Assembly (NCBI RefSeq): GCF_014268745.2
Contig: NZ_JABWRB020000009.1
Coordinates: 1-59,498, forward strand
DNA: 59,498 nucleotides
Direction: 5' to 3'
DNA from: Pseudomonas zanjanensis
GTDB lineage: Bacteria; Pseudomonadota; Gammaproteobacteria; Pseudomonadales; Pseudomonadaceae
The position numbers and the translations under genes are program-made. Below, one piece after another: positions 1 through 6,476 of the stretch (positions are counted from its first letter, which is position 1; each line of letters opens with the position of its first letter). Under the pieces are notes generated by a model. The model was given only the letters and a program-made list of their open reading frames with translations. It had not been told where the DNA came from and did no database searches.

Positions 1-32
1 CTAAAACAGACCTTCCACCAAACACATAACCT

Positions 33-133
33 TGTGGCGAGGGAGCTTGCTCCCGTTGGGCTGCGCAGCGGCCCCAAGCCCTCAAAAGCGACGACTGCTT
101 CGCAGCCGAGCGGGAGCAAGCTCCCTCGCCACA
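33..133. repeat. REPIN (inverted REP pair), copy 1
   Basis: Two inverted arms, GTGGCGAGGGAGCTTGCTCC at the left and its complement at the right, enclose a GC-rich centre of about 60 bases. This is the usual form of a Pseudomonas REP doublet (REPIN), a non-autonomous repeat moved by RAYT transposases. The copy at 860-960 differs at only one position that I can find. No RAYT gene lies in the window. Confidence 0.9.
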
Positions 134-369
134 AGAGCCCTGCAATCACCGCGTTTATTTCGATGTAGGACCACGTAGGAGCAGGCTACGCCGCCTTGCG
201 CCATTGCCTACAACTACGCCAGAATCCGCCGGCTTGTGCGCCTTGGGCTCGGGCTTTATCGTTTCCCCGTCGCTGAAAATCAGCGATCGGGTTTAGCAGC
301 TCGAACAACATCAAGGCACGCCAGCGTCGCCATTCGAACAGTCGATCATCATCGACTTGTCAGCATTAT

Positions 370-442
370 GGCGGCTATGCGTGGGGCACTTCGGTGCGCC
401 GGGTTCCTTGATGCCTGGTCTGCTAACCCGCGTACAGCCGCC
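370..442 (+). ncRNA. Structured RNA leader, three-way junction, upstream of DUF6124 gene
   Basis: Folding by eye gives a closing stem of 15 base pairs and one A-C mismatch between 370-385 and 427-442. Inside it sit a perfect GCAC-UUCG-GUGC hairpin (386-397) and a second hairpin with five pairs (399-403 with 414-418). The arms are complementary over a length unlikely by chance, and a UUCG tetraloop is typical of real RNA. It lies 56 bases before the start codon of the next gene, so it would be transcribed as part of its 5' leader or as a separate small RNA. I cannot name the family. The structure and position are seen; a regulatory role is inferred. Confidence 0.6.
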
Positions 443-498
443 ACCCTCTTCGTTTAGCAGCGACGGGGGACGACTCCACTCATCAAGGAGTTTCATCT

Positions 499-849
499 AT
501 GTTCAAAGCAACCCCCAACCCGCCAGATACCGACCCAGCCAACCCGAACTCAAAAGAGTTCGACGAAACAGCTGACCGCGTCCTCGACTACTACCTCAAC
601 CCAAAACCCAGCAAACCCGAGGCCGATCCAAGCCAACTGTTCACCGTCGTCAATGGCGTCGACACCGAAACCCTGCTCGCCAACCTCAGCGAAAACCTGG
701 CCTCGGCCAACGCCATGGTCAGCGACCTGGCATTCGACCTGAAAGGCTCCAGGCGGCAAGTCGCCCTAGGCATTCAGCAATTGATCGAACTAAGCGTTTT
801 ACTGGCGAACCGGGCACTGGACAACGTCGAACCCCGCCAGTCGACATAG
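499..849 (+). CDS. DUF6124 (formerly DUF3077) family protein
   Basis: A 116-residue cytoplasmic protein with no signal peptide or membrane segment. The N-terminal part is polar and proline-rich (MFKATPNPPDTDP). The second half is helical, with the family-like segments VNGVDTETLLANLSE and a C-terminal LANRALDNV. These match the small DUF6124/DUF3077 proteins that occur in many copies in Pseudomonas genomes and have no known function. An AAGGAG ribosome site at 485-490 with 8 bases of spacing fixes the start. The gene is flanked by two nearly identical REPINs and preceded by the structured RNA at 370-442, so it forms a small self-contained unit. The family call rests on remembered sequence pattern. 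Confidence 0.8.
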   Translation: MFKATPNPPDTDPANPNSKEFDETADRVLDYYLNPKPSKPEADPSQLFTVVNGVDTETLLANLSENLASANAMVSDLAFDLKGSRRQVALGIQQLIELSVLLANRALDNVEPRQST

Positions 850-859
850 CGCATCCCCC

Positions 860-960
860 TGTGGCGAGGGAGCTTGCTCCCGTTGGGTTGCGCAGCGGCC
901 CCAAGCCCTCAAAAGCGACGACTGCTTCGCAGCCGAGCGGGAGCAAGCTCCCTCGCCACA
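860..960. repeat. REPIN, copy 2
   Basis: The same 101-base element as at 33-133, with one visible substitution in the left part of the centre (GGGTTG here, GGGCTG there). It begins 10 bases after the stop codon of the DUF6124 gene and ends 17 bases before the stop codon of the convergent antitoxin gene. Its hairpin could act as a bidirectional transcription or mRNA end. Confidence 0.9.
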
Positions 961-977
961 GTTAGTGCGCCAAGCCA

Positions 978-1379
978 TCAAATAAAGGTCTCAACCGATA
1001 CGCCGAAGCGCTCCGCCAGCCAGCGGATCTGCCTTAAATTGAGCTGACGCTTGCCACTCAATATCTCCGATACCACCGACTGGGTACCGACACCCGGCAA
1101 GTCGCTCTGGCTCTTCCCATGCTCGCGCATCAAATAACGAAGCGCCTCAACGCCAGTGGCCTTGGGCATCGGTCGGTGTTGATGATCCCAGGCCTCGATC
1201 CATTCACCGATAATGTCCACCAGGCTCATCAGCGGATGGGCTTCTTCTTCGCCAACCAACTCCAACAATTCATCGAGCGCTGCGACCAACCGGTCGTAAT
1301 CCTCTTCGCTCCTGGGCTTACGCAGCAAGGGAGACACAAACTCCCAATGGGCGGCGACTTGTTCGATCAGTGCACTCAT
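978..1379 (-). CDS. higA: HigA-family antitoxin / XRE-type transcriptional regulator (orphan)
   Basis: A 133-residue protein like the longer HigA antitoxins (COG5499 type). An acidic helical N-terminal half (residues 1-75, with EEDYDRLVAALDELLELV) precedes a helix-turn-helix domain at about 80-133 containing the recognition segment TQSVVSEILSGKRQLNL. HigA proteins bind their own promoter and neutralise the HigB mRNA interferase. Here no HigB reading frame lies upstream (1380-1615) or downstream, so the gene is an orphan or its toxin was lost. A perfect inverted repeat at 1430-1448 lies 51 bases upstream of the start codon and is the likely autoregulatory operator. The family call is firm; a toxin-neutralising role is not supported locally. 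Confidence 0.85.
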   Translation of the reverse strand: MSALIEQVAAHWEFVSPLLRKPRSEEDYDRLVAALDELLELVGEEEAHPLMSLVDIIGEWIEAWDHQHRPMPKATGVEALRYLMREHGKSQSDLPGVGTQSVVSEILSGKRQLNLRQIRWLAERFGVSVETFI

Positions 1380-1429
1380 CCCTTTTCCTCATCGCATTTT
1401 GCTATGGACGAGTTAAGCACAAATCGCAC

Positions 1430-1448
1430 TTATCGCAAATTGCGATAA
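1430..1448. promoter_or_regulatory. Perfect palindrome, probable operator of the HigA-like gene
   Basis: TTATCGCAA-A-TTGCGATAA is a perfect inverted repeat with 9-base arms and a single central base. It lies in the upstream region of the minus-strand antitoxin gene, where an autorepressor of the HigA/XRE class is expected to bind. A partial half-site (AATCGCA) lies just beside it at 1422-1428. Confidence 0.7.
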
Positions 1449-1499
1449 CGCTAGGAAGAAAGATGACAGCTTTTACGGCGAGGATTGTCTGGACGAGAG

Positions 1500-1592
1500 T
1501 CATCGCGAGCAAGCTCGCTCCACAGGGGTGGGGTGTTGTCGCAAATATCGCGGTCACACAGCCATCCATGTGGGAGCTTGCTCTCGATGGCG
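1500..1592. repeat. Degenerate REP pair, outward-facing arms
   Basis: CATCGCGAGCAAGCTCGCTCCACAG on the left is cut down here to its core CGAGCAAGCTCGCTCC, and TGTGGGAGCTTGCTCTCGAT is on the right. The arms belong to the second REP family of the window (GGGAGC-TTGCTCGCG type) but in reverse order and with substitutions, so this is probably a decayed element. Confidence 0.6.
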
Positions 1593-1615
1593 ATCTTGAA
1601 TTCATCGCCCCCTGA

Positions 1616-1894
1616 TCACCCAACCTTATCGTTCCCCTGCTCAGGCGTCTCGATCCCCGGCTCTGCCTCTTCAACCCCCTTCTCCTTGGGTTTTGCCGGC
1701 GGCTTTTCCTCGGGATAACCGGGCATGCCGCGGGCGTCTTCAGGGGTCAGTTCGTCCCGATCATGGCGACGGTCGGTGGCGTAGGCCGGGGCGGCGTTGG
1801 GGTCTTCGTCGCGGCCGGCGGTGCCGAGGACGAAGCCGTCGTCGTTGGGGTTGTCCACTGTTTGGGGAGTGGCTGGGTCTTGAGGATGGCTCAT
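1616..1894 (-). CDS. Hypothetical hydrophilic protein
   Basis: A 92-residue very polar protein rich in Asp, Glu, Pro and Lys, with no hydrophobic segment and no recognisable domain. It contains DDGFVLGTAGRDEDPN and a C-terminal lysine/proline/glutamate stretch, and it is probably disordered. The start at 1894 is chosen over longer in-frame extensions because a strong AGGAGG-like site lies just upstream (about 1899-1904) and because the extension would run into the REP element at 2022-2110. It resembles small conserved pseudomonad proteins of unknown function. No function is proposed. Confidence 0.65.
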   Translation of the reverse strand: MSHPQDPATPQTVDNPNDDGFVLGTAGRDEDPNAAPAYATDRRHDRDELTPEDARGMPGYPEEKPPAKPKEKGVEEAEPGIETPEQGNDKVG

Positions 1895-2021
1895 GGGACC
1901 TCCTGAGTCTGCAAACAGGTACGTGGTGTCTTTTTGAGGCCGTGACAGCTTTTCAGTGCGGCGCACCTGATGAATGGCAACCTTGATAAATGTCCTTGGA
2001 AAAGCCTGGAGTGTGAGTTCC

Positions 2022-2110
2022 TGTGGGAGCGGGCTTGCTCGCGAAGGCGGCGTATCAGACACATAGATGTTGACTGATACACCGTCTTCGCGAGCAAGCC
2101 CGCTCCCACA
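2022..2110. repeat. REP pair, TGTGGGAGCGGGCTTGCTCG family
   Basis: The left arm TGTGGGAGCGGGCTTGCTCG is matched by its complement at the right end, with about 48 bases between. The same family occurs at 3899-3986, 23660-23749 and 41985-42074. It sits between the hypothetical gene and the convergent end of the LysR gene. Confidence 0.9.
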
Positions 2111-2141
2111 AGGAGAATCCGGTGGCATTACTGTCTCCGTC

Positions 2142-3050
2142 CTACGCCATATCACTGTGGCTGAACTCCTCGGCCAGAAAGTCGATCAGCGTACGAACCG
2201 ACGGCAGCAACCCGCGGCGTGAGGCGAAGATCGCATGGACGATCCCGCATTTCGGCGTCCAGCCCGGCACCAGTTCCACCAGCCGGCCGGCCGCGATGTC
2301 TTCGCGCACCACCACGGTGGGCAGGTGGGCGATGCCGATGCCTGCCAGCACCGCATGACGCAGGGCCAGCAGGTCGTCGGTGACCATGCGTGGCGCGTGA
2401 CGGATCAGCGCGCGGGTGCCATCCGGGCCGAACAACTCCCACTGGTATTCCCGCTGCGCCGCGCCCCAGTGCACGCTGGGCAAGCCGTTGAGGTCCGCCG
2501 GGGAGGCCGGTGAAGACAAGCGCTCAAGGAACGCCGGGCTGCCCACCAGGCATTGGGTGCTGTTGCTCAGCACCTTCATGACCATGTCGGTGTTTTCCAG
2601 CGGCGGAAAGCGCACCCGCAAGGCGATATCGAACCCTTCATGGATCAAGTCGACCCGGCGGTTGGTGCTCTCGATGAACAACTCCACCCGCGGGTACTTG
2701 AGCATGTAGCGGGTCAACATCGGCCCGACCCAACTGTTGAGCAGCGCCGTCGGGCAACTGATGCGCACCAGCCCCTGGGGTTCGGAGCGGTTGCGCTCGA
2801 TCACTTCCGCCGCGCTCTCGGCCTCGACCCGCATCGCCAGGCAGCGCTGGTAATAGGCCTGGCCGATCTCCGTCAGCGTGCAATGGCGGCTGGTGCGATG
2901 GAGCAACCGTACCCCGAGCCGCTCTTCCAACTGGGCGATACGCCGGCTGAGCTTTGACTTCGGCATGTCCAGCGCCCGGCCGGCCGCGGCGAACCCACGG
3001 TGCTCGACCACCTGGGTGAAATAGTAAAGCGTGTTGAGGTCTTCGATGAT
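2142..3050 (-). CDS. LysR-family transcriptional regulator (apparent ATC start)
   Basis: The N-terminal winged helix-turn-helix has the LysR pattern (GFAAAGRALDMPKSKLSRRI, then LEERLGVRLLHRTSR). It is followed by a periplasmic-binding-like effector domain, about 302 residues if the start is at 3050, which is the normal length. In-frame codons between the upstream stop and 3011 encode IIEDLNTLYYFTQVVEH, clearly the first helix of the domain, but contain no ATG, GTG or TTG. The position where homologues begin with Met is ATC (3048-3050), preceded by GGAG. The first standard start, GTG at 3009-3011, would delete helix 1. The gene is divergent from the isochorismatase-family gene and probably regulates it. 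Confidence 0.85.
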   Translation of the reverse strand: MIEDLNTLYYFTQVVEHRGFAAAGRALDMPKSKLSRRIAQLEERLGVRLLHRTSRHCTLTEIGQAYYQRCLAMRVEAESAAEVIERNRSEPQGLVRISCPTALLNSWVGPMLTRYMLKYPRVELFIESTNRRVDLIHEGFDIALRVRFPPLENTDMVMKVLSNSTQCLVGSPAFLERLSSPASPADLNGLPSVHWGAAQREYQWELFGPDGTRALIRHAPRMVTDDLLALRHAVLAGIGIAHLPTVVVREDIAAGRLVELVPGWTPKCGIVHAIFASRRGLLPSVRTLIDFLAEEFSHSDMA

Positions 3051-3251
3051 CGTTCTCCAGATAGAACGCTAAGGCTGATTTTCGCAGTCTAGCGCTTCAA
3101 AGGTGCCAGTTTTAATCTACACCCATCGAAACGCAACACGGATTCAAACCGGCGCTTCGGCCAGATGAGTCACCCAATAATCGCTGCACCGAATTCAAAA
3201 CCTTAACCACGCCGAAACCTTCGGCAAACAAAACTTAATGAGGGCTACGCC

Positions 3252-3878
3252 ATGACTACTTCCTACAACCGTCTCGACAAAGATAACGCCGCCGTTCTGC
3301 TGGTCGATCACCAAGCCGGTCTGCTGTCGCTGGTACGCGACATCGACCCGGACCGTTTCAAGAACAACGTACTGGCTCTGGCTGACCTGGCGAAGTACTT
3401 CCAACTGCCGACCATCCTCACCACCAGCTTCGAAACCGGCCCCAACGGCCCGTTGATGCCCGAGCTCAAGACATTGTTCCCGGACGCGCCGTACATCGCC
3501 CGTCCTGGCCAGATCAACGCCTGGGACAACGAAGATTTCGTCAAGGCAATCAAGGCCACTGGCAAGAAACAACTGATCATCGCCGGCGTCGTCACCGAAG
3601 TCTGCGTAGCCTTCCCGGCCCTGTCAGCCCTGGCTGAAGGTTTCGAAGTGTTCGTGGTCACCGATGCATCTGGCACGTTCAACGAACTGACCCGTCAATC
3701 GGCCTGGGACCGCATGTCTTCCTCCGGTGCGCAATTGATGACCTGGTTCGGCCTGGCCTGTGAACTGCACCGCGACTGGCGCAACGACGTGGAAGGCCTG
3801 GCGACCCTGTTCTCCAACCACATCCCGGACTACCGCAACCTGATGACCAGCTACAACACGCTGACCAACGCAAAATAA
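3252..3878 (+). CDS. YcaC-like isochorismatase-family hydrolase
   Basis: A 208-residue cysteine hydrolase of the isochorismatase-like fold, a cytoplasmic alpha/beta enzyme of the YcaC branch. The catalytic Asp lies in LLVDHQAG (D19) and the nucleophile Cys in VVTEVCVAF (C118), with the cis-peptide Val-Val just before it. Residue 84, where YcaC as I recall carries the third catalytic residue Lys, is Arg here. Substrates of this branch are unknown; it should not be called an isochorismatase. A GAGG-containing site lies before the ATG. It is transcribed divergently from the LysR gene across a 201-base intergenic region that should hold both promoters. Confidence 0.88.
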   Translation: MTTSYNRLDKDNAAVLLVDHQAGLLSLVRDIDPDRFKNNVLALADLAKYFQLPTILTTSFETGPNGPLMPELKTLFPDAPYIARPGQINAWDNEDFVKAIKATGKKQLIIAGVVTEVCVAFPALSALAEGFEVFVVTDASGTFNELTRQSAWDRMSSSGAQLMTWFGLACELHRDWRNDVEGLATLFSNHIPDYRNLMTSYNTLTNAK

Positions 3879-3898
3879 CTGGCAACACTGAACTAAAT

Positions 3899-3986
3899 GT
3901 GGGAGCGGGCTTGCTCGCGAAGACGGTGTGTCAGTCGACATCTAGGTGTCTGACACACCGCATTCGCGAGCAAGCCCGCTCCCACA
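3899..3986. repeat. REP pair, TGTGGGAGCGGGCTTGCTCG family
   Basis: Perfect terminal arms TGTGGGAGCGGGCTTGCTCG and complement, with an inner imperfect palindrome around GTGTCAG...CTGACAC. It lies between the hydrolase gene and trxC and would form a long hairpin at the end of the hydrolase transcript. Confidence 0.9.
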
Positions 3987-4050
3987 GGTTTTTGCAGTGG
4001 TTTCTATATAGTGTTCAATCTGTGCCAATGATTTTCTGGAGACTGACCTG

Positions 4051-4473
4051 ATGCTGATCCCCTGCCCCCATTGCAACGGGCTCAATCGCATACCCGCCGA
4101 ACGCCTGGGCGACCAGCCCAAGTGCGGGCGCTGCAAGGCCCAGGTGTTATTGAGCAAGCCGTTCGAACTCAAGCAAGGCGACTATGCCAGCCAGATCAAA
4201 GGCGACCTGCCGTTGCTGGTGGATGTGTGGGCCGATTGGTGTGGGCCATGCAAGTCCTTCGCGCCCGTGTTCGAACAGGTCGCCGCGCAACTGGCGGGCA
4301 AATGTCGGCTGGCCAAGCTCGACAGCGAGGCCAACCAACAGTTGTCGGCACAGTTGGGGATCCGCTCGATTCCCAGTCTGATTCTGTTCAAGGATGGCCG
4401 GGAAGTGGCGCGCCAGAGTGGGGCGTTTCCCTTGCCTCAATTGATGAGCTGGTTGCGCAGCCAGGGGATTTGA
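4051..4473 (+). CDS. trxC: Thioredoxin 2 (TrxC), zinc-binding
   Basis: A 140-residue cytoplasmic disulfide reductase. The N-terminal zinc ribbon has two Cys pairs, C5/C8 (CPHC) and C25/C28 (CGRC), which distinguishes TrxC from TrxA. The thioredoxin fold follows, with active site WCGPC (C64 and C67) and the cis-Pro region RSIPSLILF. TrxC reduces protein disulfides, fed by thioredoxin reductase, and in E. coli is induced by oxidative stress through OxyR. No OxyR site was recognised here. The gene is monocistronic between two REP pairs. Confidence 0.96.
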   Translation: MLIPCPHCNGLNRIPAERLGDQPKCGRCKAQVLLSKPFELKQGDYASQIKGDLPLLVDVWADWCGPCKSFAPVFEQVAAQLAGKCRLAKLDSEANQQLSAQLGIRSIPSLILFKDGREVARQSGAFPLPQLMSWLRSQGI

Positions 4474-4500
4474 AGCCATGAGATGAATGTGTGCGAGCTT

Positions 4501-4587
4501 TGTGGGAGCAAAGCTTGCTCGCGATCCAGGCGCTGCGGTCCTCAAGAGACCGCGGCGTTTTCATCGCGGGCAAGCCTTGCTCCCACA
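4501..4587. repeat. REP pair, diverged (TGTGGGAGCAAAGCTTGCTCG)
   Basis: An inverted pair with arms beginning TGTGGGAGCA and an inner hairpin at GCGGTCTC...GAGACCGC (written here as GCGGTCCTC and GAGACCGC). It separates the convergent trxC and ParA genes and probably ends both transcripts. Confidence 0.8.
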
Positions 4588-4625
4588 AAGCCCGCTCACA
4601 CATCTTGGTTTTGCACAGGTCAGAT

Positions 4626-5396
4626 TCAGGCGCTTTCCAGCAGGCTATGCAACTCCATGAACTGTTGGGTCAGTTTGTGTCGCGGGTCGAGGTGGATCAG
4701 CGGCAGGCTAGCCTGGTGGGATTCGCGCATGCGCACCGAACTGCTCAGGTACACCGGCAACACCGGCAGGCCTTCGGCGATCAGTTCGTCGAGAATCTGC
4801 TGGGGCAGGCTGGCGCGGGCCTGGAACTGGTTGACTACGATACCTTCGACTTCCAGGCCTTCGTTATGGTCGTCCTTGAGCTCTTCGATTTCCGCCAGCA
4901 GGCCGTACAGGGCCTGACGGGAAAAACTGTCGCAGTCAAAAGGTATCAATACCCGATCAGCGGCGATCAGCGCCGAAACCGCATAGAAATTCAAGGCTGG
5001 CGGGGTGTCCAGGTAAATCCGGTCGTAATCCTCCTCCAGCTCTTCGAGCAATTTGCGCAGCTTGTTGATCTTGTGCTTGGCCTCGAGCTTGGGCTGCAGG
5101 TCCGTCAGCTCCGCCGTGGCGGTGATGACATGCAGGTTGTCGAAGGGTGTTTCGTAGATATCCACCTTGTTCTTTTTCGAGAACGGACCGGACGACAGGG
5201 TCTGCTTGAAGAAATCGGCAATGCCCATGGGGATGTCATCGCCGGTCAGGCCAGTCAGGTATTGAGTGGAGTTGGCCTGGGCATCCAGGTCTATCAATAG
5301 CGTGCGATAGCCTTCGCTGGCGCTGACCGCCGCCAGATTGCAGGCGATGCTGGACTTGCCCACGCCACCTTTCTGATTGAACACCACACGCCGCAT
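4626..5396 (-). CDS. Orphan ParA-family ATPase
   Basis: A 256-residue P-loop ATPase of the MinD/ParA class. The deviant Walker A motif KGGVGKSS (residues 9-16) carries the signature lysine, the A' box is LLIDLDAQANST, and the Walker B-like segment is IYLDTPPAL. Such proteins dimerise on ATP, bind DNA non-specifically and position cargo. No ParB-like gene or parS-like repeat is next to it, so it is not a chromosomal parAB pair and its cargo is unknown. The start at 5396 is supported by GGAGG at 5404-5408; a longer in-frame start at 5417 would place that site inside the gene. It is divergent from the aryl polyene cluster. Confidence 0.88.
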   Translation of the reverse strand: MRRVVFNQKGGVGKSSIACNLAAVSASEGYRTLLIDLDAQANSTQYLTGLTGDDIPMGIADFFKQTLSSGPFSKKNKVDIYETPFDNLHVITATAELTDLQPKLEAKHKINKLRKLLEELEEDYDRIYLDTPPALNFYAVSALIAADRVLIPFDCDSFSRQALYGLLAEIEELKDDHNEGLEVEGIVVNQFQARASLPQQILDELIAEGLPVLPVYLSSSVRMRESHQASLPLIHLDPRHKLTQQFMELHSLLESA

Positions 5397-5551
5397 GTCA
5401 AAACCTCCGTGTATCAAAGATTCCCGAGTGTAGTAGGGCGCGACACCGCTTAGCTACCTTCTGCGTAGAAGGACTACAGCGACGGTGGCTTTTCCAACGA
5501 TTCAGGCGTCAATTAAGTCCAGTCAATGACAGGAACAACCGACAGACAAAC

Positions 5552-5566
5552 TCGCGATGATCGCGA
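5552..5566. promoter_or_regulatory. Perfect palindrome upstream of the aryl polyene operon
   Basis: TCGCGAT-G-ATCGCGA is a perfect 7+1+7 inverted repeat about 70 bases upstream of the predicted -35 element. It is in the 350-base non-coding region between the ParA gene and the aryl polyene genes. It may be a regulator site; the regulator is unknown. Confidence 0.4.
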
Positions 5567-5633
5567 CAATGGTCTTGCCTGGCACTGAGCGGACCAACCC
5601 GTACGTTTTTGCTGGACAAAATGTAACCAGTAT

Positions 5634-5662
5634 TTGCTACAAGCCAACCGCACCGGGATAAT
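5634..5662 (+). promoter_or_regulatory. Putative sigma70 promoter of the aryl polyene operon
   Basis: TTGCTA at 5634-5639 and GATAAT at 5657-5662 are separated by exactly 17 bases, close to the sigma70 consensus. Transcription from about 5669 would give a leader of about 80 bases before the first gene. No other comparable pair was seen in this intergenic region. Confidence 0.55.
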
Positions 5663-5747
5663 GCGCGCCACTTGGGTCGCAAGGCCATGCAGGGTTGGAC
5701 GCGGGTCAAACCACTGAACCGTGACAATAAAAGCCCGCAGGGGTGGG

Positions 5748-6476
5748 GTGAAGTTTGTGATCAATTTCAATATCGCCCAATGGCGCGCATGGGCCCCTGG
5801 GCTCGAAAGCGTGGATGATTGGCAGGCATGGAGCCGACAGCCGGTCGTATTGCCAGCCAGCGATGCCGCCCCTGACGTCTCGTTCCTGCCCGCCATGCAA
5901 CGCCGGCGCCTCAGTCGCCTGGCGCGGATGGCCTTCAGCGTCGGCTGGCCACTGGCCGAGGGCCGTCCGGCCCTACCGTTGGTCTTTATTTCCCGTCACG
6001 GTGAAACCCCGCGCACTTTCGAGATTCTGAAGGACCTGGCGGCCGACCTGCCCTTGTCGCCGACCCAATTCAGCCTGTCGGTCCATAACGCGGTGATCGG
6101 CCTGTGGTCGATCATGCGCGGCGAAACCAGCGAAATGACCGCCCTGGCCGCCACGGGCGATGGGTTGGAGCACGGCGTGCTGGAGGCCGCAGCGCTGTTG
6201 AACGAAGGCTCGCCGGCGGTGTTGCTGGTGATTACCGAAGAACAACCGCCGCAGGTCTACGCACCGTGGGTCGATGACGTGCCTTTTCCCTATGCCGTGG
6301 GCCTGCTGCTGACCCCGGGCGACGATTGGCAACTGGACCTGTCCGCACAGGCCGACCACTCGCCAGGCGGCGACTGGCCCCATGCCCTGGATCTGTTGCG
6401 TACCCTGCTGAACAACGAAACCACCTGCCAACATGCCTGGAAGAATCGTGTATGGACCTGGCAACGCAACCGGTGA
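5748..6476 (+). CDS. Aryl polyene chain-length factor (ketosynthase-like), ApeC type
   Basis: A 242-residue protein similar to the N-terminal part of ketosynthases but without an active-site Cys (beta-ketoacyl synthase chain length factor family). It shares FSLSVHNAVIGLWSIMRG with other APE clusters. The family partners a ketosynthase to set polyene length. Starts are uncertain: GTG at 5748 gives MKFVINFNIAQWRAWAPG and has AGGGG about 5 bases upstream. GTG at 5757 and GTG at 5721 are alternatives, and 5721 lacks a ribosome site. It is the first gene of the APE operon and overlaps the next gene by 25 bases. Confidence 0.85.
   Translation: MKFVINFNIAQWRAWAPGLESVDDWQAWSRQPVVLPASDAAPDVSFLPAMQRRRLSRLARMAFSVGWPLAEGRPALPLVFISRHGETPRTFEILKDLAADLPLSPTQFSLSVHNAVIGLWSIMRGETSEMTALAATGDGLEHGVLEAAALLNEGSPAVLLVITEEQPPQVYAPWVDDVPFPYAVGLLLTPGDDWQLDLSAQADHSPGGDWPHALDLLRTLLNNETTCQHAWKNRVWTWQRNR

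Noticed and set aside
236..457. Short plus-strand open frame before the DUF6124 gene
   Set aside because: It covers the structured RNA, has no ribosome site and a composition unlike a protein; overlapping open frames on the other strand are equally long.
33..960. Possible CRISPR-like repeat arrangement
   Set aside because: The repeats are inverted pairs spread across intergenic gaps, not direct repeats with regular spacers.
1450..1615. Search for a HigB toxin next to the HigA-like gene
   Set aside because: Only a degenerate REP pair and short meaningless frames were found.
5397..5747. Possible small gene between ParA and the aryl polyene operon
   Set aside because: The open frames on the minus strand here lack ribosome sites and overlap the promoter elements.
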